From Candidatus Accumulibacter similis (GTDB lineage Bacteria; Pseudomonadota; Gammaproteobacteria; Burkholderiales; Rhodocyclaceae): DNA of 64,000 nt. How positions within the stretch are numbered: the stretch's first letter is position 1; the number at the start of each line of letters is the position of its first letter. The notes below the pieces were generated by a model, which worked only from the letters and a program-made list of their open reading frames with translations, did no database searches and was not told where the DNA came from. The position numbers and the translations under genes are program-made. Location of the stretch: NCBI GenBank assembly GCA_013347225.1, contig CP054595.1, positions 2,600,415 through 2,664,414 on the forward strand. The letters run 5' to 3'. Below are positions 9,064 to 17,065 of this stretch, piece by piece.

Positions 9064-9732
9064 CTACGTGGGTGCATCGGCCTTGCTGGCACAGGGTTTG
9101 CAGATGCCGCAGCGCGGTATGCCATGCGCTTCGCAGCCGGTATGCGCAGTGCATGTTGCCCTTATGTCTGAGGCATTCCCTGGCGTCATGTCGCAGCTCG
9201 CATTACCCGTGAGCAGGCGAGCAGGAAGGACCCGCAGAGGCACGCGGTCGCCGATGAAGTGCCGGCGCCGGGCAACCTCGGCGATCAGCAGCGCCTCGGC
9301 GCGGCCGTGATGCTTCGCCAGCTTCAGGTCTTGCCTGGCTTCCGGCCATGATCGAATGGCCAGCAGACGGGATGCGTCCTTGTCGCTGCCGGGCGGCAGG
9401 CCGATGATGCGGCGCCAGGACTGCGGCAGGATGTCATCATGCGGGATGCCGAGTGCCGCGAGGACGCCGAGCAATTCGCCGAACCCGCGGCCGGTGGTGA
9501 AGCTCGAGACCACGCCCTCGCCCGGCCTGGCGGACTGGCGCTCGAGCAGCGCGCGCGAAGGGTCGATGCCGCGCAGCAGGTGCGAGAGCGCTGCGAGGGA
9601 GAGCACGCGGCGGCTGCCCGCCACGTGGAGCACTGGCGTGTCGGCGAGGGCGACGATTGCGCCCTCGCGGGTCAGCGCGGCGATGGCGCCACTCAGGCCG
9701 GGGTCGATGCCGACTACCAACTCGCCGCTCAT
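9064..9732 (-). CDS. RuvC-like Holliday junction resolvase
   Basis: 222 residues from ATG 9732, which overlaps the exonuclease stop by 4 nt; the frame extends to 9897 but only antisense to that gene. The N-terminus has the RNase H-fold signature VVGIDPGLSGAIA (first catalytic Asp at residue 10). LLERQSARPGEGVVSSFTTG carries the second acidic position and DILPQSWRRIIGL matches the RuvC core. KHHGRAEALLIAEVAR matches the last RuvC motif, where Asp is common and this protein has Glu. The C-terminal ~45 residues are an unusual extension with CGICKPC, a possible metal site. It would resolve branched replication intermediates of the island. Confidence 0.75.
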   Translation of the reverse strand: MSGELVVGIDPGLSGAIAALTREGAIVALADTPVLHVAGSRRVLSLAALSHLLRGIDPSRALLERQSARPGEGVVSSFTTGRGFGELLGVLAALGIPHDDILPQSWRRIIGLPPGSDKDASRLLAIRSWPEARQDLKLAKHHGRAEALLIAEVARRRHFIGDRVPLRVLPARLLTGNASCDMTPGNASDIRATCTAHTGCEAHGIPRCGICKPCASKADAPT

Positions 9733-10436
9733 GCCGCGTCCTCCCAATGTAGGCGGCGCCAGCAGGCGCGCACGGCTGCCACGTCTGCAGCGCAGTAGCG
9801 CGCGATCGCTTCCCGATCGCCGGCCAGCCACAGGTCGAGCACCTTGCTGCCGTCGATGCCGCCTTCCTTCGGCGAAGGAATGCCCAGGCTGCGGCACAGG
9901 GCGTCAAGGCTGATGCGATCGCGCGGGCCGGCGAACAGCTGCATGGTGTCGCCGAAGTCGCGCGGGCAGCGGGCGAAAGCGCCTGGCAGCTCGAACGGCG
10001 GGCGGTAGCGGTGGCGCCAGCAGGCGACGCGCAGCCAGGCGAGATCGAACGCCGCATGATGGGCGATCAAGTACGGCTGACTCGGCCAGGCGACGCCGCT
10101 GCCGTCGAGCACGGCGCATTCCTCGAGCAGGGCTTCGATACCGGTCAGCGATCGCTCGAGCAGGCTGCGCTCCGGCTCATCGGTCTGGCGCACGAGCACT
10201 TGCGGCGAATCGTCGCCGTCAGCGGCGAAACCGATGGCGCACAGTTCGCCGGCGGCGGGGTCGAGGGCTTGCGCTCGCCAGGCGCGGTCAACGGCCGCTT
10301 CGCCTTCGGATAACCACCATGCGGCGATCGTCTCGGGTTTCTTGTGAGTCGCGGGCGGGCGGACGGTCGCACGAACTTGCTCGATGGCGCCGGGCGCCAT
10401 GCTCGGCAGAGTCTCGATGTCGAGGTAAATGCGCAT
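9729..10436 (-). CDS. DEDD-family 3'-5' exonuclease
   Basis: 235 residues. DEDDy motifs are visible: YLDIETLPS (Exo I, DxE), PYLIAHHAAFDLAWL (Exo II) and AIARYCAADVAAV (Exo III, Tyr/Asp). The arrangement resembles the PolB-like predicted 3'-5' exonucleases of phages and genomic islands. It lies between the SSB-like gene (9 bp downstream of its stop) and the resolvase (4-bp overlap), so it probably works in DNA replication or recombination of the island. Confidence 0.8.
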   Translation of the reverse strand: MRIYLDIETLPSMAPGAIEQVRATVRPPATHKKPETIAAWWLSEGEAAVDRAWRAQALDPAAGELCAIGFAADGDDSPQVLVRQTDEPERSLLERSLTGIEALLEECAVLDGSGVAWPSQPYLIAHHAAFDLAWLRVACWRHRYRPPFELPGAFARCPRDFGDTMQLFAGPRDRISLDALCRSLGIPSPKEGGIDGSKVLDLWLAGDREAIARYCAADVAAVRACWRRLHWEDAA

Positions 10437-10445
10437 GGTATGTCC

Positions 10446-11030
10446 TCAGAACGGGATGTCGTCGTCAAGGTCGGCGAGAATGGCGCCCGGCGGCGCCTTG
10501 CGTGCCTGCCATTCGGGCGAACGGGCGATGACTTCCCGCAGCTTGGGTGACAGGGCCTCGAAGACGCTGCCGGCGGCCGGGTCGTCGATGTCGAAGACGG
10601 TGCCCGGATCGGCCAGGGCGGGCGCAGCAAGCCCTTTCGGCAGCGGGCTGATGCCGGCGATGTCGACGTACTGCCGGCCGGCGCGCTCTGTCTCGATGAG
10701 CGTCACCATCGCCGGGGCGCCAAGCAGCCGCGGCAGCTCGAACGACTGCAGCTCGTCGGGGGTGAAGTCTTTGCCACGCCAGGCGCGCAGGAACGTTCGC
10801 AGGGCAGCGCGTTCGTTCAGGCTCGCCGTGAATCGCCGGCTGACGACGAACGCGCTGCCGTCAGCGCGCTTCTCAGCCAGCTCGAAGGACAGCAGCAGCT
10901 TGCGGACAAGCCGGCTTTCGCCGTCGAACTGGACAGGCTGCGAACCAAGGTCAGCAACCAGGCAGCAGCGGGCGGCATGTGCGCCGGCCGGTGGGGTTTC
11001 GCGGGCGGTGGTTTCGGTGAGGGTCAACAT
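10446..11030 (-). CDS. Putative single-stranded DNA-binding protein with SSB-type tail
   Basis: 194 residues with no classical OB-fold motif that I can recognise. The protein ends exactly in DDDIPF, the acidic tip by which bacterial SSBs recruit repair and replication partners. A proline/alanine-rich linker (SPLPKGLAAPALADPG) precedes it. Placement between the replication ATPase and a DEDD exonuclease fits an ssDNA-binding role. The function is inferred from tail and context only. Confidence 0.6.
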   Translation of the reverse strand: MLTLTETTARETPPAGAHAARCCLVADLGSQPVQFDGESRLVRKLLLSFELAEKRADGSAFVVSRRFTASLNERAALRTFLRAWRGKDFTPDELQSFELPRLLGAPAMVTLIETERAGRQYVDIAGISPLPKGLAAPALADPGTVFDIDDPAAGSVFEALSPKLREVIARSPEWQARKAPPGAILADLDDDIPF

Positions 11031-11157
11031 GGTCCGGTCTTTCTCGGTTGGTGGTCGGTGATGGGGCAGGTAGATCGCTGGCCGAAGACGATGAATGCCG
11101 AAGGTCGAATCCTCGGCTCCTTTGGCCTTCGGGAAGCCGAGTTGGTATCCATCGGCC

Positions 11158-11272
11158 TTTCCCGTTTCCCGTTTCCCGTTTTCCTAAAGGAAAAACGGGA
11201 AAACGGGAAAGCGGGTACTGAATGAAGGCTTCCCGAACCTTCCCGTTTTCGGGATTTCGGGAAAACGGGAAG
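11158..11272. repeat. CGGGAAA/TTTCCCG repeat cluster, candidate island origin
   Basis: Tandem TTTCCCG units at 11158-11179 face ACGGGAAA units at 11194-11211 around an AT-rich centre, forming a long imperfect palindrome. A second palindrome, CTTCCCGTTTTC at 11239-11250 and its exact complement at 11261-11272, ends 2 bp short of the Rep ATPase stop codon. The cluster lies between the replication ATPase and the SSB-like gene, where iteron-type satellite origins often sit. The right palindrome could alternatively be a terminator, although no T-run follows. Confidence 0.5.
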
Positions 11273-11273
11273 C

Positions 11274-12671
11274 TCATGGCAGCCACAGCCAGTCGTTGGC
11301 GAAGGCAAGGCAGCCGTTGCCGACGAGGGCGGTGATTGCGGCTTTTGCGCGCTCGGGTTGTCGCTTGGCTTCAACTGGCAGCCGGCGGGCTGTTGTCGCG
11401 ACGGCGGCGGTGTACGAAACACAGGGGCGTGTCGGTGGCGCATTGCCTTTCCCGAAATCCCGGCTGTCGCGCAGCAGCTCGCTCAGGGCGTCGTAGGCGA
11501 TGCGTTGGTTTCCGCCTTGCGGCGGTTTGCTCCGGCTTGGCGTGCCTGTGGTGGCCTCGACTGGCGCGACGACGCATGATGTGATCGGCTCTCCGTCCTC
11601 GGAGTCGCTGCCGATTTGCACTGACTCCAGACGGAAACAGAACGCTGCGCCCTCTTCGCCGTCCTTGTACTTGTCGACGGACCACTGGCGGTCGTCGCCG
11701 TCGCGGCTCACCTCGATCGCCGCATCGAGCGCGGCGCCGAGGTTGGAGTGCCCTCGCAGGCCCTTCGTGCGGTCCTTTCCCGTGTGGTGCAGGAGGACCA
11801 CCAAGCCGCCCAGCGCTGCCTGTAGGGCTTTGGCGCCAGCCACAGCGGCGCCCATGCCGGCCGAGTCGTTCTCGTCGAACCCAGGGCATGCGCAGCTCAG
11901 CGTGTCGATAACGAGGATGCCGCTCCGGCGCCACCCTGCACTTTCCGCGGCTTCCCGAAAATCCTCTCGGTCTTTTCGGGAACGCAGGTCAAATGCGGGC
12001 GGAAACAGAAAGCCGACATTGCGCAGTGCACCGGGTCGCTTCACGCGCAGGGCTTGTGCGCGCTTGGTGATTCCGGCGGCGCCTTCAAGGCACACATACA
12101 GCCCCTGGCAGCGGGCCACGCGATGTCCGAACCAGTCGCGGCCGGTGGTCGTCGCGTCAAGCAGGTCCAGGCCCAGAAAACTCTTGCCGCTCTTGCTCGG
12201 GCCGTAGATCGCCGCGATTCCTTCGCAGGGCAGAACGCCTCTGACCCTTTCCGGCGGCGCGGGCCGGGCGAGCACGTCGCCCACCATGACGACGGTGTAC
12301 CGGGGGGTGTCCGGCTCCTGCCGCGGTGTCGGTGAGTCGCCGGGCTGCGCGTAGCTCTCGATCGGCGGCAGATCCTCGCACTCGACGGCCGGCGGGTCGG
12401 GCAGCGGCGGAATTGCGTAGGGGCCGGCGAATGCGCTGTACCCGATCTGATCGGGCGGGCAGCCGTCGGCGAGGAGATTGCCGACTTGCTTTCTCAGTTG
12501 CTGCCCGTGCCAGACGTGTAGGACGGGTAGTTCAGCGACAACGCCGTCCACCAGCTCGTCGCGCTCTTGCGGGGCGAGGTCCGCGAACATGGCGGCGAAT
12601 GCTTGGTAGGCGCTCGCGGGCTTGCGCCGTGATCCGAAGTCGCGCAACGGGGCGTCGCGGGCTCCCATCAT
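11274..12671 (-). CDS. RepA/RecA-fold ATPase of the island (replicative helicase-like)
   Basis: 465 residues. An N-terminal extension of ~120 residues is followed by a hexameric RecA-fold ATPase of the RepA/DUF3987-like type: Walker A GPSKSGKS at 157-164, Walker B ILVIDTLSC near 253, and a sensor-like block VVLLHHTGKDRTKGLRGHS, which is characteristic of phage and plasmid RepA helicases. The C-terminal ~80 residues look like a winged-helix tail. It would unwind DNA at the island origin. The start overlaps the AlpA gene by 4 nt. Confidence 0.8.
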   Translation of the reverse strand: MMGARDAPLRDFGSRRKPASAYQAFAAMFADLAPQERDELVDGVVAELPVLHVWHGQQLRKQVGNLLADGCPPDQIGYSAFAGPYAIPPLPDPPAVECEDLPPIESYAQPGDSPTPRQEPDTPRYTVVMVGDVLARPAPPERVRGVLPCEGIAAIYGPSKSGKSFLGLDLLDATTTGRDWFGHRVARCQGLYVCLEGAAGITKRAQALRVKRPGALRNVGFLFPPAFDLRSRKDREDFREAAESAGWRRSGILVIDTLSCACPGFDENDSAGMGAAVAGAKALQAALGGLVVLLHHTGKDRTKGLRGHSNLGAALDAAIEVSRDGDDRQWSVDKYKDGEEGAAFCFRLESVQIGSDSEDGEPITSCVVAPVEATTGTPSRSKPPQGGNQRIAYDALSELLRDSRDFGKGNAPPTRPCVSYTAAVATTARRLPVEAKRQPERAKAAITALVGNGCLAFANDWLWLP

Positions 12672-12904
12672 GCGCGCCCGCCGTGGTCAACGCTCGCCTC
12701 GCCTTGATGAACTTCCCGGCTCGCCAAGAAATTATCGAGGGCGGATTGGCGATAGCGCACCGCTCGCCCAACTTTCACGAACGGCAGCGGGTAGCGATTC
12801 GTGCAGCGCCAGACGCCCAGCGTGCCCTTCGCCACGCTCAGATAAGCGGCGGCAGCGGCTTCGTCAAGCAGCGGATCGGTGTTACGGGTTGATGCTGTTA
12901 GCAT
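12668..12904 (-). CDS. AlpA-family helix-turn-helix regulator/excisionase
   Basis: 78 residues with the winged-HTH layout of AlpA/Xis proteins: LLDEAAAAAYLSVAKGTLGV (HTH), then RYPLPFVKVGRAVRYRQSAL (wing) and a short helix. Such proteins activate integrase genes or act as recombination directionality factors in satellites such as P4. An inverted repeat lies just upstream of its start, and its stop overlaps the RepA-like gene by 4 nt. Confidence 0.85.
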   Translation of the reverse strand: MLTASTRNTDPLLDEAAAAAYLSVAKGTLGVWRCTNRYPLPFVKVGRAVRYRQSALDNFLASREVHQGEASVDHGGRA

Positions 12905-12906
12905 AG

Positions 12907-12951
12907 GTTCGCTTCCAATATCCCCGCACGGCGGCGGGTATGGAAGCGAAC
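12907..12951. promoter_or_regulatory. Inverted-repeat operator upstream of alpA
   Basis: GTTCGCTTCCA at 12907-12917 is perfectly mirrored by TGGAAGCGAAC at 12941-12951, with a second GC-rich dyad between them. The position, immediately before the AlpA-type gene, suits a repressor or AlpA/Xis binding site. Confidence 0.55.
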
Positions 12952-12988
12952 TCTACGTAAATACCAGATAGCGCATAAGGGCGGAAAA

Positions 12989-13621
12989 TCAGCCGTTATT
13001 GCCCGAATTATTGCCCCCCCCAAGGATCAAGCACAGGGGGCGCCCGGCGCCGATCATCTCGCGCAAACCAGGCGGAGGGGTGCCCATCGTCGAGGAAACT
13101 CGGCCCGTCGTGACTCGGGTTCCAGATTTCCAGCAGGTCGCTGTCCCACTGATGCGCAGCTCTCCGCCGGGACCTTCGGCGATCTCCGGGGCGGCGATGA
13201 GGTACGCGCCAAAGGGTGCCTGCGCTGTTTCGTCCTCGATGCGCAGCAGGACGGCGCCGGCCAGCAGATCCTGTCGGTGCTTGCGGACGTTTCGAGCGTC
13301 GTAGAGCACGGCGCAGCTGGCGTGACGATCGGCTTCTTCGGTGCCCATGCGCCCTGTCATGTAGAAAAAGGCCCATGACAGGGCGGCGGCGATCTTCCTG
13401 TCGCTCGAGGGCGGGCGTCCGCGGCGTCGTTTCTCTGCCGGCGCGATGGTGCAGTACAGGTGCCCGCTCTTGCGCCCGTCCTGGCCGAAGATAGGGCCGG
13501 CGAAGTCCTCGGCGCCATCGGGCGCCCTGTGCACCGCGTTCAGCTGGGCGGTGCCGATGGGCAGCCGGTTGCTGTCAGGTAACACCAGGCGCAGGTCAAG
13601 CGCCAAGGGCTTTAGCCTCAT
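12989..13621 (-). CDS. Hypothetical protein of the satellite island
   Basis: 210 residues, no family recognised. It contains a basic segment (EKRRRGRPPSSDRKIAAAL) like a DNA-contacting AT-hook or linker, followed by a helical part (WAFFYMTGRMGTEEADRHA). It ends in an Asn/Gly-rich tail. Its ATG overlaps the stop of the IS-disrupted gene (ATGA), so the two were coupled before the insertion. Confidence 0.6.
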   Translation of the reverse strand: MRLKPLALDLRLVLPDSNRLPIGTAQLNAVHRAPDGAEDFAGPIFGQDGRKSGHLYCTIAPAEKRRRGRPPSSDRKIAAALSWAFFYMTGRMGTEEADRHASCAVLYDARNVRKHRQDLLAGAVLLRIEDETAQAPFGAYLIAAPEIAEGPGGELRISGTATCWKSGTRVTTGRVSSTMGTPPPGLREMIGAGRPLCLILGGGNNSGNNG

Positions 13622-13800
13622 GCCTGTTGATGGTCAAAAAAGCCGTTTCGGAAGTCGCCGAGGTTGGCCAGCGCATCGTCCAACTCTCGGCAGGTGTCGC
13701 GGGTCAGCGCCTCCGTTAGGATGACGATGTTTGGCGCATCTTCGGTACAGCTTCCCACAATCAGGTTGTGCAAAGACCGGAGGGTGATTGAGGCAGCGGA

Positions 13801-13808
13801 GATTTTTG
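13801..13808. repeat. IS1595 target-site duplication, left copy
   Basis: GATTTTTG, identical to 15493-15500; 8 bp is the usual duplication length for the IS1595 family. Confidence 0.9.
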
Positions 13809-13892
13809 CGGCATTATGGAGCAACCACCCCCGGCACCCGACCGCCTGCTCGACGAGAATCCTCTCGTTTTCACTGAACGGGAGCATTTCTC

Positions 13893-14327
13893 ATGGCAGA
13901 GAGCCACGTCGTTGCGGCCCTGATCACCAAGCGCGCGGAACTGGCGGGGCTGATCGAGCATCACCGGAAGGAAATGGGACGTCTGGCGGACGATCTGGCC
14001 CACCTCGACGCGACCCTCAAGCTGTTTTCCCCGAAAATCGACCTGCGGACGATCCGGGCCAAGGCCCATCGGGTGCGAAACCGCTTCTTCCGGCCGGGTG
14101 AATGCCAGCGCATGGTTCTCGACATCTTCCACGAGGCTCAAGGTGGGGCGCTGAGCAGCCGCCAGATCGGCGAAGCGCTGACGGCCCGCCGGGGACTGGA
14201 AGCGACCACCGTCATGATCGAGCAGATGCGGAAGAACGCCATTGGCGTGGTGCGTCGCCTGGAGCGTACCGGAACCCTGGTCCTTGCCGGCCGTGACGGG
14301 CACGGTGCCACCTGGGCCGTCGCCTGA
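13893..14327 (+). CDS. IS1595 passenger gene, unknown function
   Basis: 144 residues, helical and charged, lying entirely between the IS ends. The first part (ALITKRAELAGLIEHHRKEM) looks like a coiled coil and the second (SSRQIGEALTARRGLE to IGVVRRLERTGTLVLAGRDG) like a winged-helix DNA-binding domain. It converges on the transposase gene with 5 bp between stops. A regulatory or target-choice role would fit but is speculative. Confidence 0.7.
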   Translation: MAESHVVAALITKRAELAGLIEHHRKEMGRLADDLAHLDATLKLFSPKIDLRTIRAKAHRVRNRFFRPGECQRMVLDIFHEAQGGALSSRQIGEALTARRGLEATTVMIEQMRKNAIGVVRRLERTGTLVLAGRDGHGATWAVA

Positions 14328-14332
14328 CCGCT

Positions 14333-15361
14333 TCACACCGCCAGGCTTTCCCCCTGCCGGTGGTTGCCCTGCCAGTATCCGCACCAGTCCCGGCTCACCA
14401 AGGCCCGGGCGCACTTGCCGACGATATCGCGGAAGATGTCGGCGTTGCTCCAGCGCCGGGTGTCTTCGCGGTAGGCCATCTCGTTGGCGTAGTTGTCGAG
14501 ATACTTCGGCGCCGCCTTGTGGATCTGGCCGATGTGGAAACGGCGGAAGCGCGAGACGTACGATTCTGCCAGGTTGTTGGTCGTACCATCGTCGGCTCGG
14601 AATTCCTGACTGTGGTTCACCCGGCGGACCGCGTATCGGGCATGCAGCAGGTCATAGGCGTCCGATTCGTCGGCACAGATCACGGAACCCTTGGCGATGT
14701 AGGCCGGCGCCAGTTTTCCGATGTCGGTCTGGTTTTCCTTCTTGACGATGAAGGTCAGCGTCTTCTTGGCGCCGACATGGCCGGCCGCCACTTCCGCCTC
14801 GCTGTGCGCCTGACGCATCACCAGGATGCAGCGCTTGTCCGGGTCTTGATTCTCCGCCAGGCGGCGGTCTACCCGGTCTTCCTTCTTGTTCTTCGGCCGG
14901 ACCTGCCCGCCCACGTACGCCCCGTCCACATGAACCGCACCCGACAGGGCGCATTCGTCCCGGCCCACCAGCAGGCTCTCGCGAATCTTGTGCAGGAGAA
15001 CGTAGGCCGTCTTGTGCGATACGCCCAGGTCGCGTCCGAGCTGCAGGGCAGAAATGCCCTTAGCGGCGTTGGTGAACAGGATCGCCGCCGCGAGGTACAG
15101 CCGCAGGGGCAGCTTGTGGAAGGCGAAGATCGTTCCGGACGTGACCGAGAAATCATCCTGGCAGCCCGCACAGCGCCAGATCTTGCGGGTCGGGCGGAAG
15201 TAGTGCCGGTGCGCCATGCCGCAGTGCGGGCAGACCACTTGCTCCCCTTCGCCCCAGCGCAACTGGCGGAACAGGGCCAGGGCTTCATCGTCACTCATGG
15301 CCAGCACCTGGACCACGGACAGGCTACGGGCTTCGGCTTTCAGCAGGAAATGTAAACTCAT
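14333..15361 (-). CDS. IS1595-family (ISXO2-like) transposase
   Basis: 342 residues. The N-terminal zinc ribbon is clear (VVCPHCGMAHRHYF and WRCAGCQDDFSVTSGT), followed by the DDE-type nuclease core: HVDGAYVGG (first Asp), ICADESDAYD (second Asp) and TTNNLAESYVSRFRR, where Asn/Glu occupy the third position as is usual for this family. The length matches intact relatives. Confidence 0.94.
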   Translation of the reverse strand: MSLHFLLKAEARSLSVVQVLAMSDDEALALFRQLRWGEGEQVVCPHCGMAHRHYFRPTRKIWRCAGCQDDFSVTSGTIFAFHKLPLRLYLAAAILFTNAAKGISALQLGRDLGVSHKTAYVLLHKIRESLLVGRDECALSGAVHVDGAYVGGQVRPKNKKEDRVDRRLAENQDPDKRCILVMRQAHSEAEVAAGHVGAKKTLTFIVKKENQTDIGKLAPAYIAKGSVICADESDAYDLLHARYAVRRVNHSQEFRADDGTTNNLAESYVSRFRRFHIGQIHKAAPKYLDNYANEMAYREDTRRWSNADIFRDIVGKCARALVSRDWCGYWQGNHRQGESLAV

Positions 15362-15492
15362 CGCACTGGCTCATGGGGGTGGGTCATGAGGATGAGTGTA
15401 GGGCTCGCCGGGCTCACAGAGTGCGCCCGACAAAAAAATCATCGTCGGCGCCGCGTCCGGCTGAGGCTTGGGGTGGTTGCTCCATAATGCCG

Positions 15493-15500
15493 GATTTTTG
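15493..15500. repeat. IS1595 target-site duplication, right copy
   Basis: GATTTTTG, matching 13801-13808. Confidence 0.9.
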
Positions 15501-15580
15501 ACGTAGCGGCGATGATGCACTCGCGAGTGATAGGATCTTTGGCAGCCATTGCGATACTCCTTCTCAGTTCGTGACGGTCA

Positions 15581-15614
15581 GGGCAAGGCCGGCGGTAGCA
15601 CGCCGGCCTTGCCC
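15581..15614. terminator. Perfect 14-bp hairpin after the island integrase
   Basis: GGGCAAGGCCGGCG at 15581-15594 pairs perfectly with 15601-15614 around a 6-nt loop. It lies between the integrase stop and the next leftward gene. No T-run follows, so it may attenuate rather than fully stop transcription. Confidence 0.55.
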
Positions 15615-15655
15615 GCTTGCCTGAAGCCGTCAGGCGGCGGTTGTGATCAAGCGCT

Positions 15656-16897
15656 TCATGCCGGGCGCTTGATCGGCAGAACTTCGGCCGGCGCCTTCAA
15701 TCCGCCAGCCTCGAGCATCGCGGATACGGCGGTGTTGACGCTGGCCCGCACGGGGTCTAGGTCGAGCCTCGCATAAATCGCTGTCGCTTGCGGGCTCTTG
15801 TGGTTCAGGCTCTTGCCGATGATTGCCAGACTGGCGCCCGTGCGTGCTTGCCAACTGCCCAGCGTCCGGCGCAGGTCATGCAGGGTCACGCCTCCGTCTG
15901 TCTTGCGCCCGTAGGGGATGCCAGCGCGCGCCAGAACTCGCGCGATGCCGTCTCGGGCTCCGTTGAAGTGCCCGGTCGCGCTCCGGCTTGGAAACACGAA
16001 ACCGCCGGCGGTCGTCTCGTGGCGCCCCCTCAGAATGGCGACAGCTTCTGGGCAGAGCGTCACCGTCTGCGGGGTGCCATTCTTCGTCGTCGGCAGGCGC
16101 CAATTGCCCGCGGCCAGATCAATTTCGCGCCAGTGCATCGCGCACAGATTTGCTCTCCGGGCTCCGGTCAGCAACGCCAGCAGGATGAAGTCGCGCATGC
16201 CGTCGCTCGGCTCGTCAGCGAGCGCTTGGAAGAATGCCGGCAGCTCGCCAGGCTGCAGGAAGCGATCGCGGCTGACGACGTGGCCACTTACCCGAATGCC
16301 GGCGGCGGGGTTCGCGTCGAGCAATCCCCACTCGACGGCCCGAGCGAAGATGCCGGATGCCAAAGCGCGAACTTGCCGGACGGTTGCCGGCGCCTTTCCG
16401 GCTCGCTCCGCATCGGCGAGTGCTTTGGCGATCAGTGCTCGAGTGATGCCGGACAGACGGCGCGCCCCAAGGGTCGGGGCGAGATAGTCGCGGTATCGTT
16501 GCTGGTCGTCTCGCCACGATACTTTTTTTGACCCGTGACGCTGCCCGTACAGGGCAAAGTACTCATCGAGCGTCATCTCGGCCTTTCCTGCGCGCTTCGC
16601 TTCGGCCGGGTTGCTCCCTTGCTCGATCTCGGCATTCAGTAGGGCGGCGGCTTTCCTGGCTTGCTCGACGCTCATCGATGGGAACCTGCCCAGGGTGATG
16701 CGCTCCGGCGCTCCGGCGCCCTTCGTTCGCCGGTAGAGGCTGAAGGTCTTGCCGCCAGTCGACGTTACACGGATCTGGAGTCCGGGCAGCTGAGTGTCGT
16801 GATAGACGGCACGGGTGCCCGGCTCAGGTGCGGGAATGGCGAGCAGCTTTTCCTTGTTGAATCGGAAGCGGGTTTGGTCGTTCGTCGGCTCAGTCAT
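15656..16897 (-). CDS. Tyrosine integrase of the satellite island
   Basis: 413 residues with the P4/CP4-57-type integrase layout: an N-terminal arm-binding domain (LPGLQIRVTSTGGKTFSLYR, DUF4102-like), a core-binding SAM-like domain, and the catalytic domain with Arg in LTGARRANL, HxxR in LHDLRRTLGS, His in LNHKSP and the nucleophile Tyr in IYARLDLD. It lies 168 bp from attR. The attachment pair in tRNA-Cys is almost certainly its substrate. Start at ATG 16897. Confidence 0.95.
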   Translation of the reverse strand: MTEPTNDQTRFRFNKEKLLAIPAPEPGTRAVYHDTQLPGLQIRVTSTGGKTFSLYRRTKGAGAPERITLGRFPSMSVEQARKAAALLNAEIEQGSNPAEAKRAGKAEMTLDEYFALYGQRHGSKKVSWRDDQQRYRDYLAPTLGARRLSGITRALIAKALADAERAGKAPATVRQVRALASGIFARAVEWGLLDANPAAGIRVSGHVVSRDRFLQPGELPAFFQALADEPSDGMRDFILLALLTGARRANLCAMHWREIDLAAGNWRLPTTKNGTPQTVTLCPEAVAILRGRHETTAGGFVFPSRSATGHFNGARDGIARVLARAGIPYGRKTDGGVTLHDLRRTLGSWQARTGASLAIIGKSLNHKSPQATAIYARLDLDPVRASVNTAVSAMLEAGGLKAPAEVLPIKRPA

Positions 16898-16926
16898 GAC
16901 GTCTTCCTATGCGCATGTGCTCAAGC

Positions 16927-16982
16927 GGGGTTACACCGGGGTTACATTCGCAGTCGAAAACCGTTAAATTTCGTGTAACCCC
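16927..16982. repeat. GGGGTTACA repeats, candidate integrase arm sites (right)
   Basis: GGGGTTACA at 16927-16935 and 16938-16946 (11-bp spacing), plus an inverted copy TGTAACCCC at 16974-16982, between the integrase start and attR. They mirror the pair near attL. Confidence 0.6.
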
Positions 16983-17065
16983 ATTAATGTGATGATACAG
17001 CAAGTGTGTTGTTTTGTATATGTTTATTTGACTGCGTTAATCCGCATTAAAAGACAATTTTCGCT

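Larger units (their letters stand above)
13809..15492. mobile_element. Complete IS1595-family element with passenger gene
   Basis: 1,684 bp bounded by perfect 23-bp terminal inverted repeats (CGGCATTATGGAGCAACC followed by ACCCC; 13809-13831 and 15470-15492) and an 8-bp duplication. It carries an ISXO2-like transposase gene and, convergent with it, a 144-residue passenger gene. Intact ends and an intact transposase suggest a recent insertion. Confidence 0.93.
13618..15549 (-). pseudogene. 79-residue island gene split by IS1595
   Basis: The 5' part (ATG at 15549 down to 15493, beginning MAAKDPITRECI) lies right of the IS and the 3' part (13800 to 13618, ending GDFRNGFFDHQQA) left of it. Removing the IS and one copy of the 8-bp duplication joins codon 19 to codon 20 in frame and restores a 79-codon gene. 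A strong ribosome site (AAGGAG) lies 9 nt before the ATG. The longer frame starting inside the IS (13887) is a chance fusion. No function is recognised. Confidence 0.85.
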
